NCBI GenBank assembly: GCA_030144725.1 | Contig: JASKMD010000003.1 | Span: forward strand, 11,659,576 to 11,723,575 | DNA length: 64,000 nt | Origin: Haematococcus lacustris | Lineage: Eukaryota; Chlorophyta; Chlorophyceae; Chlamydomonadales; Haematococcaceae | Direction of reading: 5' to 3' | In this document: positions 1-11,745 of the stretch, in pieces | Position numbering within the stretch: the stretch's first letter is position 1 | Layout: each line of letters opens with the position of its first letter | Position numbers and translations under genes: made by a program | Notes under the pieces: model-generated | Told to the model about the DNA's origin: nothing | Seen by the model: the letters and a program-made list of their open reading frames with translations, nothing else | Databases searched by the model: none

Positions 1-313
1 AGAGGGACGCCCGCCTCCTCCGTCCCGCCCGCCTCGCCTACGCTTCGATTGCACGCCAGTAGCTTGGCGGGCGCTCGCCAGGACCAGCAACGGCTGCTTG
101 TTGGACAGGCTGCGCAAGCAACAAGCTGAGAAGTTGCATGTCGCACAGAAACTGTGCTCAAGTCCATGAGAGCGAGAAACCCACTACACGTCACCACGCA
201 AGAGTCTCCCCGCAGGATGCTGAGGCGTTACCAGCGTTGCGATGTACGCTGTAGTGCCAGGGCTGTGCGCGGGGCTTGGGACGCTTCGGCGGGTTTGGGC
301 GAGAGATCCCAAT
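1..313. other. Gene-free left edge
   Basis: I see no recognisable gene, RNA or repeat in this GC-rich stretch; the short open frames have no family resemblance. It is either the end of a neighbouring locus or intergenic. Confidence 0.4.
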
Positions 314-789
314 TACCGTACTCTCCCTTTTGATTCGCGTCGCGAATCGTTTTTGTGACCTCGCGAAACAGCGAACGAGTAAACAATGTGATTTTTTTGC
401 CGAATCGCGAAGTGGTCAAGCAATTATTTGGCCTGCGTGAATGGTGCTGCGATGGACCCGCTTCGTGTTCGTGGCATCGGTGCCGACGACGCAGCCGAAA
501 ATCTGCTACGCCAGGTTAACCAACACGAAGATGGCCCTTGCACAGTGGCTGTGACTTGGTGATCGGGTGGCCTTGACTTGGTGACTTGTGCAGAAAGTGT
601 CCACGGAGGATTGACATGTCATGCAAGGAATGGCTGTCTTGAATATATATAAGCACACCCACGTTGTCAAAGTTGTGTTTTGCTGCAACTTTTGCATCGG
701 GAAAAAGTAAACAATGTTTTTCTTGGATCGGGAAAGAGTATTTAATTATAGTTTTCGAGGCCTCGCGAATCAAAAGGGAGAGTACGGTA
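314..789. mobile_element. MITE-like element with 26-bp inverted ends
   Basis: The sequence starting at 314 (TACCGTACTCTCCCTTTTGA...) reappears as its reverse complement ending at 789, a near-perfect inverted repeat of about 26 bp. Both ends carry the dinucleotide TA, which could be the target duplication of a Tc1/mariner-type insertion, giving termini of CCGTACTCTCCC. The 476-bp interior has no coding capacity. Superfamily assignment rests only on the TA and the size. Confidence 0.5.
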
Positions 790-1032
790 TGCCACAATCA
801 CGCGACTCGTTATGTTGCAAGAGATATGAAAAAATCGTGTGCCTAAATTCAAGAGACACCAGGTCGCGGTTGAGTCGTTGGCTCGACAGTGCATAGTGCC
901 AGGCGCCCTAGTGCACACCGCCCCTGCACCTGGCTGCTTGCACACGCATAATGGTTTGCACAGAAGAAAAAGAGGCAAGCAAAGCAGCAAGCAAACTTGC
1001 AGTAAGCCAAGACAATCATGCTAAATGTGCAC

Positions 1033-2007
1033 GCGGGGCGGGGCGGGGCGGGGCGGGGCGGGGCGGGGCGGGGCGGGGCGGGGCGGGGCGGGGCGGGGCG
1101 GGGCGGGGCGGGGCGGGGCGGGGCGGGGCGGGGCGGGGCGGGGCGGGGCGGGGCGGGGCGGGGCGGGGCGGGGCGGGGCGGGGCGGGGCGGGGCGGGGCG
1201 GGGCGGGGCGGGGCGGGGCGGGGCGGGGCGGGGCGGGGCGGGGCGGGGCGGGGCGGGGCGGGGCGGGGCGGGGCGGGGCGGGGCGGGGCGGGGCGGGGCG
1301 GGGCGGGGCGGGGCGGGGCGGGGCGGGGCGGGGCGGGGCGGGGCGGGGCGGGGCGGGGCGGGGCGGGGCGGGGCGGGGCGGGGCGGGGCGGGGCGGGGCG
1401 GGGCGGGGCGGGGCGGGGCGGGGCGGGGCGGGGCGGGGCGGGGCGGGGCGGGGCGGGGCGGGGCGGGGCGGGGCGGGGCGGGGCGGGGCGGGGCGGGGCG
1501 GGGCGGGGCGGGGCGGGGCGGGGCGGGGCGGGGCGGGGCGGGGCGGGGCGGGGCGGGGCGGGGCGGGGCGGGGCGGGGCGGGGCGGGGCGGGGCGGGGCG
1601 GGGCGGGGCGGGGCGGGGCGGGGCGGGGCGGGGCGGGGCGGGGCGGGGCGGGGCGGGGCGGGGCGGGGCGGGGCGGGGCGGGGCGGGGCGGGGCGGGGCG
1701 GGGCGGGGCGGGGCGGGGCGGGGCGGGGCGGGGCGGGGCGGGGCGGGGCGGGGCGGGGCGGGGCGGGGGGCGGGGCGGGGCGGGGCGGGGCGGGGCGGGG
1801 CGGGGCGGGGCGGGGCGGGGCGGGGCGGGGCGGGGGCGGGGCGGGGCGGGGCGGGGCGGGGCGGGGCGGGGCGGGGTCGGGCCGGGCCGGGCCGGGCCGG
1901 GCCGGGCCGGGCCGGGCCGGGCGGGGCGGGCCGGGCCGGGCCGGGCCGGGCCGGGCCGGGCCGGGCCGGGCCGGGCCGGGCCGGGCCGGGCCGGGCCGGG
2001 CGGGGCG
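1033..2007. repeat. GGGGC pentamer array passing into GGGCC
   Basis: Positions ~1033-1875 are an almost pure GGGGC array (roughly 168 units) with a few length slips near 1766 and 1832. From ~1876 to 2007 the unit becomes GGGCC. Every frame stays open and encodes only glycine/alanine/arginine or proline/alanine/arginine repeats, so these are not genes. The G-rich strand has very high G-quadruplex potential. Confidence 0.95.
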
Positions 2008-2640
2008 GCTTTCCCCAGCTACCCCAGTCCCGGAGCCTTGGCGAACTCTAGGGCTGGTTGTTTGTTTCGACGAGGTTGTTAGCCTTGGAAGCGTCAAGCT
2101 GTCAGTTTTGATGTGGATCAAGGGGATAGAGTGCCATCGGGGTGGGGTTGCTAGTCATCAAGGGTGCGACCGAGGATGCTTCAACTTTAGTGATGTTTAT
2201 GTTTATCCATGTTGAATGAGAAAAAAAATTGATGACCATACAGGCGATCTCACAAATTCACACAACACACAGGACTAGTCCGGGGGCCGTCTTCAGTAAG
2301 AGTTTTGACGCGTAGAGTTGGCTGGAGTTGAGGTGGTACATGTAGTCATGGACACCCAAGCATGCGCCTCCCTGACTGCCCTGACTGCGCCTCCCTGACT
2401 AAGCGCGCCCTGACTTGTAGAGATGTCGCTACGTGTCTATTCTAGGCAGGGCAGCGGCAGCTTCGAAGTGTGCAGGTATGTATAGGGCAGCAGTGCAGGC
2501 TGGTTGTTTGGTACTTGGTTTGGATTCCAGTGAGCATCTAGTCCCATGCTTTGACGCTGCGTCAGAGACGAGCGGGCCAGCATGATGCAAGAGCCGTCGT
2601 GGCAGGCATCTATGCCTGCGTATAACGCGGCGGATGGACC
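2008..2640. other. Gene-free stretch between satellite and first gene
   Basis: No coding feature is supported. Positions 2150-2175 (CAAGGGTGCGACCGAGGATG) recur in slightly changed form near 34684, so part of this is a dispersed repeat. The promoter and 5' UTR of the downstream thiamine-diphosphate enzyme gene presumably lie at its right end, but no core promoter motif is clear. Confidence 0.35.
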
Positions 2641-2747
2641 GCTGTTGGCGGCATGCATTTCCTCGGACGCGACGCGATTTGTACCTCTGCTCAATCAGGC
2701 CCACGCGTAGCTCGCTCACTGGCTGTGCACACCATGGCTCCCTCCAG

Positions 2748-5700
2748 CAGAGCCGCAGCCTTCTTTCGGCGCCCTGCCATTGTTACGAACCCTGTCAAAT
2801 GCAGGCTGTCGCATTTGCTTTGCAAACCCCGGCACCACAGAGATGTGGATGGTCGCGGCGCTGGACGCCATCGGGAGCGATGCGAGCAAGGGTGCGGCCG
2901 CTGACCTGCCCGCCATACCCTGCGATCCCCTGCCCGCCATCCTGCGAACACTATCTGCAAGCCGTGCAGGTGGCATGCGTGCCGTGCTGGGCTTGCACGA
3001 GAACGTGTGTACCGGCGCTGCCGACGGATTTGCACGCATGCAGCGCGGGAGCCCCCCGCTGGTGCTGCTGCACCTCGGTCCTGGTTTAGGCAACGGGCTG
3101 GCCAACCTGCATAATGCGCACCGTGCCCGCAGCCCCATGGTGGTCATGGTCGGAGACATGGTGAGGGGCTGGGTAGTCTGGACTGCAATGCAGCCGTGGG
3201 GCAAGGGTGGGGGAGCCTGTGGGCAGGGCCCACTCGTTTACATGTGCACCTCATGCTGCTCTTCACTGCTCCTCCCCCTCCCTGCCCCTCGCTCCCTCGC
3301 CCCTGCTTCCTGCCCCTCCCTCCCTCGCCCCTGCTTCCTGCTCAACCTCCTGTGAAGCACAGCAGAGCGCAAGCTCCATAAGGCATGGCTGCGCTGCACT
3401 GCCCCTGACCCGCATGTCCCGGCTGCCCATAGACCCCACCGCCCCGCCCCGCTCCTGACCCCGCCGCCCCACTCCTGACCCCGCCGCCGCCCCGCCCCGC
3501 CCCTGCTGCAGGCCAGCTGGCATCAAGCTGCCGACCCCCTGCTGGCCAGCGACATCACAGGGCTAGCCACCTGCGTGTCTGGTCTGACCCTGCGGCCCCT
3601 CCCCCCCCTCCCCACCCCCCTACCCCACCCCCCTCCACCCCTCACCCCCGCCAGCCAGCGGCTCAGGCACAGACCCCACCCCCCTCCTCCCCCGTGCAGC
3701 ACTGCCCACCCCAGGCACCAGGGAGGTGTGCAGCTGGGCGGAAGCTGTGCAGCACATGGTCAGGGGGCTGAGGGGGGTCAGCAGCCCTGGAGCAGGCGCT
3801 GCCAATGGGGTGCCCCAGGCCCCTCAACACCTGAGCCAGCAGGGGCTGGGCCGCAGCCTGGATCACATCAGACTCCCTGTCAGCCTGCTGCGGCGACGGC
3901 TGTGGGTGCGGCCCCTGAGCCCCTGTGGCAGGTGGTGCCGGGTGTGACTCACAGCCGGGTGGTCACTCTTGTCGTGCCCCATGACCTGACCTGGCAGGCA
4001 GCGGAGGGCGATCCTGAGCCCTTTGCTGCAACTGCAGGCAGCCAGGAAACGGAGCAACAACAGCAGCAGCAGCAGCAGGGTGGGTCAGCATACCCTCCCA
4101 CAGAGGCCACCCCTGGCCCCACTGCCTACTGCTCATCGAGAGGGAGGGGAGCCACAGGGCCTGGCAGAAGGCGAACAGGGGGAAGGGGAGGGGGAGGGGG
4201 AGGGGGAGGAAGGGGTGCAGCTGCTGCCTGGGATGGTGGAGTTTGTGGAGGCATGCGCTGCGGCCCTGAAGCAGTGTGCCAGAGGCAAGGCTGTGCTGTA
4301 CCTTGCCGGCGAGGCGGCGCTGCAGGCCGGTGAGTATGGCCATGCTGCTCCCAAGCCGCAGCCTCATAGCGTTTGCTGTACTAGCCCTCCTGCTCCTGCT
4401 GGTCCTGCTCCTGCTGGTCCTGCTCCTGCCCCTGCTCCTTAAGCACTGGCGGTGGAAGCATTTTGCCCAGCTTGTTTCGATACTAGGGTTAACAGTCGAC
4501 CCTTATAATACCTCCCACGCCGCAAACCTCGGTCCTTCTGGCTGCGTGCTTGCCGCCCTGCCCCTGCCAAGCACTGGCACTCATATGCCAGCTGGCAATG
4601 CCTGCCAACCGCGTGTTTTGCTATGCGAGCGCACTTTTCCTGATGCTTTCCACGGTTTGTGCTGTTGCTTGAAATCTGCGGCAGGTGGCGCACTGCACGC
4701 CGCGGGGCTGGTGGCCGCCGCCACCGGCGCGTCACTGATGTGTGAGAATGCGTTCGCGAGGGTCGATCGCGGAGCCGGCCTGCCAGTGCTCACGCGGCTG
4801 CCTTACTTTCCGCAAGAGTCTGAGCAGTGGGTGCTGCGTCACCCCACCTCCCGGCGCCCTGCCCCTGCCCCATCACGCTGCAGCATTTGTTACATGAGGA
4901 TCTGCATGTACTTTTATTGTCGTCAGTGGCAGGTGCCACCTTTGACACAGCCTCATACGACGCCTAAGAGTGGCTCCACTGCTCACACTCTAGTGCCTTT
5001 GCCGCTCATGTCCGCAGGGCGCTGTCAAAGTTCGACATGGTGGTGGTGGTGGATGCAAAACTGCCAGTTGCCAGTTTTGGCTACAGGTGGGTGGTCTGAT
5101 CTGGCAACAGGCCCGGCAGTGGCATGCCAGGTGGCAGGCGTCAAGAAGGGATAAGAGGGCTAAAACCACATAGCTGAAGCTGCTGCTGGCCTTTGTAGAG
5201 GGCATCTGATGCACATGCCCCCTCCCACCTGCTGACCCCCCCCCCTGACCAAAGCGGACCCCCTCCCCCTCGCCCTGCCCATCCACCCCTATCTGTGCCT
5301 ATCCTTCCCACCCACCTCCCTCCCCCGCCCCTTCCCCTGCCCCTGACCCCTGCGCAGGGACGGCCCCAGCCAGCTGCTGCCCGCCTCTATGGTCCAGCGT
5401 GACGCGGTGTGGGAGCTGGACATGCCGCCTGGGGCACCCCCCGGGACTGTGGCAGCTGCCCTGAAGCTGCTGGCCCGGCAGGTGGCCCCCGCACATGACA
5501 TCATCCCCGGCCGCAATTGCGGCGGAGTGTTTGCCCCGCCTACCCCCTCCCGGCCCCCACTGCCGCCCCCAGGTAAGCCCAGGCAAGGGGAAGGGGGAGG
5601 CTGGGCTGAGAGGTGAGGTAGGGGTGCGGTGAGTTAGGATGTGCACAACGACCAGGCACGAGGCAAAATACCATGGCCAAGGGCATGCAAGGGTGGCTTG

Positions 5701-7834
5701 TGGAGCTCCCTCCCCTCCACACCTGACCCCCGCCCCCTGCTGGTCCTGGACCTCACTCTGACCTCTGTTGGCCAGCACTTGCTGCACTGCTGCCTTACCC
5801 TGACCTGCCTTGCCCCAAGGCCTGCTCCAGCCCCCTCCATACCTCAGCCCCAGCACTAGGCCCTGTCCTTCCCCCTGTCCTTGCGCTTGCCCCCTGCCAC
5901 CTGGCCTCTGATGCTGTCCCCTGCCCCAACCCCGAATCTGACCCCTGCCCCTGCCCCCTGCCCCTGCCCCTGCCCCTGCCCCTGCTGCTGCCAGGCACAC
6001 GGCTGAGCCCGCCCGTGCTGTGCACCGTGGTGGCGGCCCTGCAACCGCCTGACTGCATCCTGGTGGACGAGTCCCTGACCAGTGGGGTGGGCTACTGGGA
6101 CCTGTCTAAGGTGTGGGGCAGGGCAGGGCAGTGGGGGTGGGCCAGGGGGGCTGGGGTGGGTCAGGGGGGCAGGGTTGGGCGGTTTGGTCAGGGGGGACAG
6201 GGTGGAGCTGGGGTTATCGCAGGGTGCAGGTTTGGAAAGGGGTGACAGGGGGAGCTGGGGCCCAGGAGGGCCAGGAGGAGAAGAAGGCGAGTTGCCTCTG
6301 AAGTGTTCAGGGTATGGGTGGATGAGATGGTGACTGGTAAATGGTGACTGGTGGATGGTGGATGGTGGATGGTAAATGGTGGCAGGGCAAGGGTAGGGAA
6401 GGTAGTTGGACAATCCAGGGATTGAGATGGTCAGCCATCCTGCACTGGGGCAGCTGGGGACAGTAGTAGCGCTGAAGAAAGCTTAGACTGTAACGTCTAT
6501 GTCCTGTGTTGCTCGTATTTTGAGCCATTGCCTGTTTAGGCCCACCTCAGCTGCCTGGTCATGTCTTGGTCAGGCTAGGTGGGTTCTACTCAACATTGCC
6601 TGATCAGGCCTATGTCGCCTGGCTGCAGGGCTGCCCTACCTTCACGCACATGACCCTGACGGGTGGCGCCATTGGCAGTGGGCCACCCATGGCCCTGGGC
6701 GCAGCGCTGGCCTGCCCGGGGCGGCGTGTGATCAACCTGCAGGCTGACGGGTCCGCCATGTACTCCGTACAGGTTGGTCACAGTACTGACTGGGGCTGGG
6801 CCTGGGGAGTAGGAAGGTTGCGGGAGGTGGGGGCTGGGGCTGGGGTGGGGGCGGGTGCTGGGGTACGGTAACCTGTTTGGCGCATTTTGGGAACAATACA
6901 CTCTTATGGTGACAGGTTAGGGTTAGGGTTTAGGATATAGGGCGCAGGCCCATACCATGCTACATCAGCAAGACGTGTGGATGCTCAGCCCTTGTGTGTT
7001 GGTGTGGCGCACTGTGGCGTGCCTGATCAGGCTCTATGGAGCCAGGCAAGGGAGATGTGTGACATCACTACCATCATCTGCGCCAACAGCAGCTACGCAA
7101 TCCTCAAGGTACACCCCTGCCCCTGCCCCTGCCCCTGCCCCTGCCCCCGCCCCCGCCCCCGCCCCCGCCCCCGCCCCCGCCCCCGCCCCCGCCCCCGCCC
7201 CCGCCCCCGCCCCCGCCCCCGCCCCCGCCCCCGCCCCCGCCCCCGCCCCCGCCCCCGCCCCCGCCCCGCCCCCGCCCCCGCCCCCGCCCCTCGCCCCCGC
7301 CCCCGCCCCCGCCCCCGCCCCCGCCCCCGCCCCCGCCCCCGCCCCCGCCCCCGCCCCCGCCCCCGCCCCCGCCCCCGCCCCCGCCCCCGCCCCCGCCCCC
7401 GCCCCCGCCCCCGCCGCCGCCCCCGCCCCCGCCCCCGCCCCCGCCCCCGCCCCCGCCCCCGCCGCTGCCGCTGCCCCTGCCGCTGCAGCCTAAACGCTTG
7501 CTTGCAGGCTGCAGCTTTGCCAGGCCATGACATGACCCTCACATCCACATGTACAGAGCTTGTTCTTCCTTGCCCATGTCGTGCTGGTAGCTGTGCGGCT
7601 TCTAGAACTGTCTTCCGCGTCTTGCAGGTGGAATGCGCCCGGCAGCGGCTGCCGACTCCCGGTGCTGCGACCCGGTCGCTGACGGACCTCGGCCACCCCG
7701 CCATCGACTGGGTGGCGTTGGCGGCGGGAATGGGCGTGCCGGGGGTGCGAGTCACTACGGCTGGCGAGCTGGAGATAGCAATGCGCAAGTCCTTGGAGAG
7801 CAAGGGGCCGATGCTCATCCAAGCGATGCTGTAA
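2748..7834 (+). CDS. Thiamine-diphosphate-dependent enzyme, acetolactate-synthase-like
   Basis: Likely exons: ~2748-3160, 3512-3581, 3715-3776, ~3932-4020 (end unclear), ~4217-4331, 4685-4827, 5018-5090, 5358-5573, 5994-6109, 6609-6773, 7030-7108, 7628-7834. Joined, they follow the three-domain ThDP fold. The N-terminal Pyr domain has FANPGTTEM and the catalytic-glutamate region [13 protein letters not shown], then [18 protein letters not shown] central domain has [15 protein letters not shown] and LTRLPYFPQ. The C-terminal ThDP domain has [19 protein letters not shown] and the metal/ThDP motif [11 protein letters not shown]...ANSSYAIL. This is the acetolactate-synthase-like branch common in bacteria, whose substrate is often unknown, rather than the plastid valine/isoleucine enzyme. 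The start is unresolved: the catalytic frame has no ATG before 2782, while ATG 2734 opens a transit-like peptide one frame away, so a tiny intron or a one-base error separates them. Introns carry C-rich satellites. Confidence 0.82.
7113..7485. repeat. CCCCTG/CCCCCG hexamer array in an intron
   Basis: The array starts about 8 bases after the 5' splice site at 7109 of the ThDP enzyme gene. It opens as CCCCTG, becomes about 53 units of CCCCCG with slips near 7264 and 7290, and ends with GCTGCC units. Open frames across it (Pro-Arg, Pro-Ala, Arg-Gly) are artefacts of the six-base period. Confidence 0.95.
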
Positions 7835-8151
7835 ACGAACGTAGAGCGCCACTTTGAGACATCGTGACCATCTGTCCGGCCAGGTTGTGTTCTAACAGTA
7901 TCGTTGTTTTCGGCCTGTGTGCCGTCCTCGCATGATGCCTTACTCTGCTGAAGCGTTGGTGTGTGCAACGCACGTCAATAAGTAGTTGAAGATGGCAATG
8001 GCCGGTCAGGGTCAGCCTTGGCGCCAATAGTGATCTGACTTGTGCAGCCTGCTTGGAAGCCAGGTGACGTTTGTATTTTTATCTTTCTGAATATCAGGCA
8101 TACCTGGTCGTCGTCACTGCGGATACAAATGTCAAAAGCCAGACCACCCCT
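7835..8151. other. 3' flank of the ThDP enzyme gene
   Basis: Probable 3' UTR and intergenic sequence, ending where the next mobile element begins. A TGTAA-type polyadenylation signal as used by green algae is not obvious except the GTAA directly at the stop codon. Confidence 0.3.
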
Positions 8152-9480
8152 GGTCACCCCGGCCATTGGCCATGCCAATCCGTGACAGGCCTGCCGCTCG
8201 CACCACGCCCTAGTGGAGGATAGCGAAGGCTATCGCGGTAACTCGCGCGCGCTAAAACTCGCGTTTTGGACTGAAGCCTTGTCCCAGTACACCGCCCGCC
8301 ATTCCCGCGGACTGTGAACATGGTCGCTCGCTGCAGCCTGGGGCTCAACGGGGTGCCACCGTACGTGGGTCGCAGGTCGAAGCGCAAGATTCCCTGGGTT
8401 GGGTCGGGACCCCTCATGGCCCGGGCCCTTACTGACACCTGGCGCGAGACCTGCCTAACCCTCCCTCCAAGCAAGCAGAGCATCTCACTGAGGTGTCAGC
8501 AGCACCGTGCGTGGACTTTGTTTCCCTACCGTGCACTCTGCTGAAGCCTAGACCCCATCATTTTGGGGCTTCTGTCAAGACCTTAAACTTTTTGGCCAGT
8601 GGTCCTTTCCACGTGCTTACACCTTTGTAGGATAGCTGGGCGGGTCTTCATTGCGGGTTGTGCTCCAGGCATCCTCTATCACCTTGTGTGGTACAATTAA
8701 GGAACAAATGTGGCAGAGGGTGGATTTGGCATGGGCCGATCTCATCACAGGGGCGATTGGCGGCGTCCTTGAGCACAACCCGGATGGGTTAGACCCTGTG
8801 CCGCCGCTGGGCGCCTTCATCGCTGCATTTCTCGCACTGTACGCGAATCTCAAGCCGAAATTTGCGATGGGCCATCCTGGACCCCGACGTCGCGCTGCAC
8901 TGGCACACCAAAAAGCGATACGTGCAAAGGTGGTAAGCAGCGGCAGTGGCAGTGGCGGGAACCTCCATTGTGACATGTAAGGCATATGACATGTAAGGCC
9001 AAGCACCTTCGCTGAAAACCAGCAGCAGCAACTGAGCCAGTATAGCACAAACCGAGCCGGTAGATAAACTGAGCCAATAGAGGAAGTGAGCCAATAGAGC
9101 CGAAAAAGTTAACAGTGCCATGCACCCGACTTGCACCGACTTGAGCGAAGCGTGTCGTGACTCAGTCTCGTGGTGTAATGAAACGGCTCGGTAGCATGGC
9201 GCACTGCGATGGCCTACTGCGAGGCTGCCTCTCTAGTGCGAACTTTGCTACGGACGCCACGGAGCGCCTCGCCACCCTGCACTAAAACGTGGGTCGCTGC
9301 TTGTTTGCGCTAGCTCAATTTTCGACCTGGTGGCGGGCGGTGTACTGGGACAAGGCTTCAGTGCAAAACGCGAGTTTTAGCGCGCGTGAGGTACCGCGAT
9401 AGCCTTCGCTACCCTCCACTAGGGCGTGGTGCGAGCGGCAGGCCTGTCACGGATTGGCATGGCCAATGGCCGGGGTGACC
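8152..9480. mobile_element. 1.33-kb element with ~150-bp terminal inverted repeats
   Basis: Positions 8152-8305 (starting GGTCACCCCGGCCATTGGCC) are repeated in reverse complement at ~9330-9480 with only scattered mismatches. The arms share the Rsa-like block around GGTACC/GGTAAC and the segment GCGAAGGCTATCGCGGTA. The interior carries one modest open frame (8651-8980, +) that I do not recognise. No convincing target-site duplication is visible (CCACCCCT left, CCCTGTCG right). It may be a non-autonomous DNA transposon or a fold-back element. Confidence 0.6.
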
Positions 9481-9804
9481 CCCTGTCGGACACCACCCCC
9501 CTTGCCTATCCCGCCTCGAATGTTGACCGACGGGCGGGGCGGGGCGTGGCGTAGCGTGGCGGGGCGTTCTTTGTTACTTTGTTTGTCTAACCTGACATTC
9601 AGCACCAGTCAGGCAACCGGTCATTCCTTTTGCTCGCATATCAGAGGTACTCCGAACCTATTGTTCTGATCAGTCGCGAAGCAGAGGTCGCGAAGAGGTC
9701 CGATACTTCCCTACGTGATCACGCTGCTGGCTCCAAGCTGGACGCAGCAGGCGCTGTTCCACCTGCCCTGCTGGGGGCTTCTAGTCTGCAGGCCTGGTAG
9801 CGCT
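9481..9804. other. Unassigned spacer
   Basis: Between the long-inverted-repeat element and the duplicated RBM34 fragment I see no gene. A short GGGGCGTGGC-type run lies at 9533-9566. Confidence 0.3.
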
Positions 9805-10892
9805 GCGCTTTTGGCCCTGTGGCCTGTGTCCCTAGTGGGCAGAGGTGGGCCCGACCCTTACATGTTTTCCAACACAAGTTTGGCAGTCACTGCCACAGAC
9901 CCCCGCTCCTATGCTAAAGGTGTCTTGGCGTGATGCGCTTGACCTTGAAGCTATTGTAGGCACCAGCGCTGGCAGCCGCCGTATCAGTGTGACTGTGGGG
10001 CTTCTTTACGCATGCCCCGCTCGGTGTGGCGGCCTTGAGTAATGCAGCCTTGCGCGCCGTGATCGCGGATCGCTTTGCTTGCCCTTTGGGCTTGGTGACG
10101 CCTCCCGTGCCTGGGGTCAGGGAGCACACCACCGCATCACGCTTCATCTCATACCTCGAACCCCACTAGCCCTGTGGTGTGATGCAAAGCTACGGTGTGA
10201 TGCAAGGCAAGCCCCATTGTCCGCCCCACCCTTGCTCTGTTTCATACAGGGCACACTGTTTGGCACAACATTGGCGGCCGCCACCACCGCTGCCACCACC
10301 ACCACCGCGAGATATGAGCTATACAAAGACATACTTGAGCCCATGCCATACTTGAGGTGCAGGGTTACTGGTTTGCCAGATGTGTGGCCCGACACGCAGC
10401 ATGCTTGTAGCATGAACCGCAGAATGGGTTGCATGATGGTATAAGAAGATGACGGCTTTACACCATCACAACACTGGGCCTCATGAGGCTGCTTGATCTA
10501 CAACGGCGCCACCATTCAGCATGAAGTAATGCCACAATGACCCTCTGAATGACATTGGTAAGGAGCGTCCCGGGCTGTATCATATTATATGATATAGATA
10601 GGGCGCGGCTCCCCCCGCCTAATATTAGGTATTAGATTATATTAGTTCCGTTTTCATGCGTTATAATAGTTAATAGCCTGCTGTTTAAGAGACTTAGTTC
10701 CCTATTATGCTCTTAAAAACGCGGGACGCGGACCATTTTAGAAAAGTGCATAGCTGGTTCAAACTGGCTACCGTTGCAAGTCGCGTATGGTGCTACCACG
10801 CCCCGCCCTTCGCTCCAAAACAAAGTGTTGCTCCAGAAGTGCGGCTTCGCCGCACAGAATGTAGCCACAACGCACCAAAACGAAACTAAATT

Positions 10893-11090
10893 AGATAGTG
10901 GAAGCGCCCGGGGCGTTTTAGGCCCCCAAAAACACTCGGCCTCGGCGCTGGAGCGTAACAGCTCTCGACCTCAGCCAGCAGCCGCGTCGCTACGCTCCGC
11001 GGCTGCTGGCTTCGGTCTCGAGCTGTTACGCTCCAGCGCCTCGGCCTCGCGTTTTTAGGGCGCCTAAAACTACCGGCGCTTCCACTATCT
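10893..11090. repeat. 198-bp near-perfect hairpin
   Basis: Starting at AGATAGTGGAAGCGCC (10893) and ending at GGCGCTTCCACTATCT (11090), the two ~95-base halves are reverse complements. They share GGCGCTGGAGCGTAACAGCT and CAGCAGCCGCG with a short loop near 10992 and a few small bulges. This is a fold-back or MITE-like insertion inside the hAT element; no coding role is apparent. Confidence 0.85.
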
Positions 11091-11138
11091 ACTACTTAGA
11101 TCTAATCCGGCCGGTATTAGATCTAATATGCGTATTAG

Positions 11139-11745
11139 ATGGCGATGTTTGATCATGGGCGCTGTGAGTGCAGCCGTGCGACCCTAGCGCACTGGTCGCA
11201 ATTGCAAGCGCGTCACATTGTCACTTCCAGCCGGCAGGCCGGCAGCTGCATTGGCATCCAAGCGGCGATGGCCGCAATCAGAAAACAGAAGTACAATGGC
11301 AAGAACAGCGACACGTCTGTGGTGATGTTGAAAGTCCAGGCTCTCAAGTTCACCGCAACTTGGGACTTTTAGTTCGTGGAGGGCATCGTCAAAGCATTCT
11401 GCAAGCGATGCCCGCGTGCAGTGAACAATGAGGGCGCTAGCGAAAAAAATATCACTCAAACTGAGAGGCAGCACCCGCTGCGATGCACACTATATACGGC
11501 ACTCGTTGGCAAGTGGCGCATCGATGAGGAAAACTTTAACTACTTTAACAACTTTATGTTACAGCGGACGCCGCGATCTCTGGGACCTCACAGCCCTATA
11601 GTAACGGTACGACAGCTGCGGCAGAGCGCAACTGGTCAGCATTGGGCCTGACTTACGAAAATAATCACTGCTACCCACCCATCGCACAGCATTGCCTTCA
11701 GATGCACGTGCAATGTCAACAACCGTTGTTTCGGGGTTGAGCAAG
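11139..11745 (+). pseudogene. Internally deleted hAT transposase relic
   Basis: In different frames this stretch keeps only the two ends of a transposase related to the one at 13127. The N-terminal piece (about 11280-11480) has the zinc-finger-like FCKRCPRA...ITQT, matching VCKRCPKI...SQT of the neighbour. The C-terminal piece (about 11600-11660) has TTAAAERNWSALGLTY, matching TTAAAERNWSSWGNTY. The catalytic middle is missing and frames are broken. AT-rich CTAATATTAG segments on both sides (10619-10650 and 11836-11895) may be the ends of this nested element. Confidence 0.7.

Noticed and set aside
951..2215. Several 350-400 codon frames rich in Gly-Ala-Arg or Pro-Ala-Arg
   Set aside because: They are open only because the pentamer GGGGC contains no stop in any frame; no unique sequence of protein character flanks them.
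6957..7968. Pro-Ala, Pro-Arg and Arg-Gly frames of 180-290 codons
   Set aside because: Produced by the CCCCCG hexamer inside an intron whose flanking exons are defined in another way.
8152..9480. hAT assignment for the long-inverted-repeat element
   Set aside because: No 8-bp target duplication and no hAT protein motif; left unclassified.
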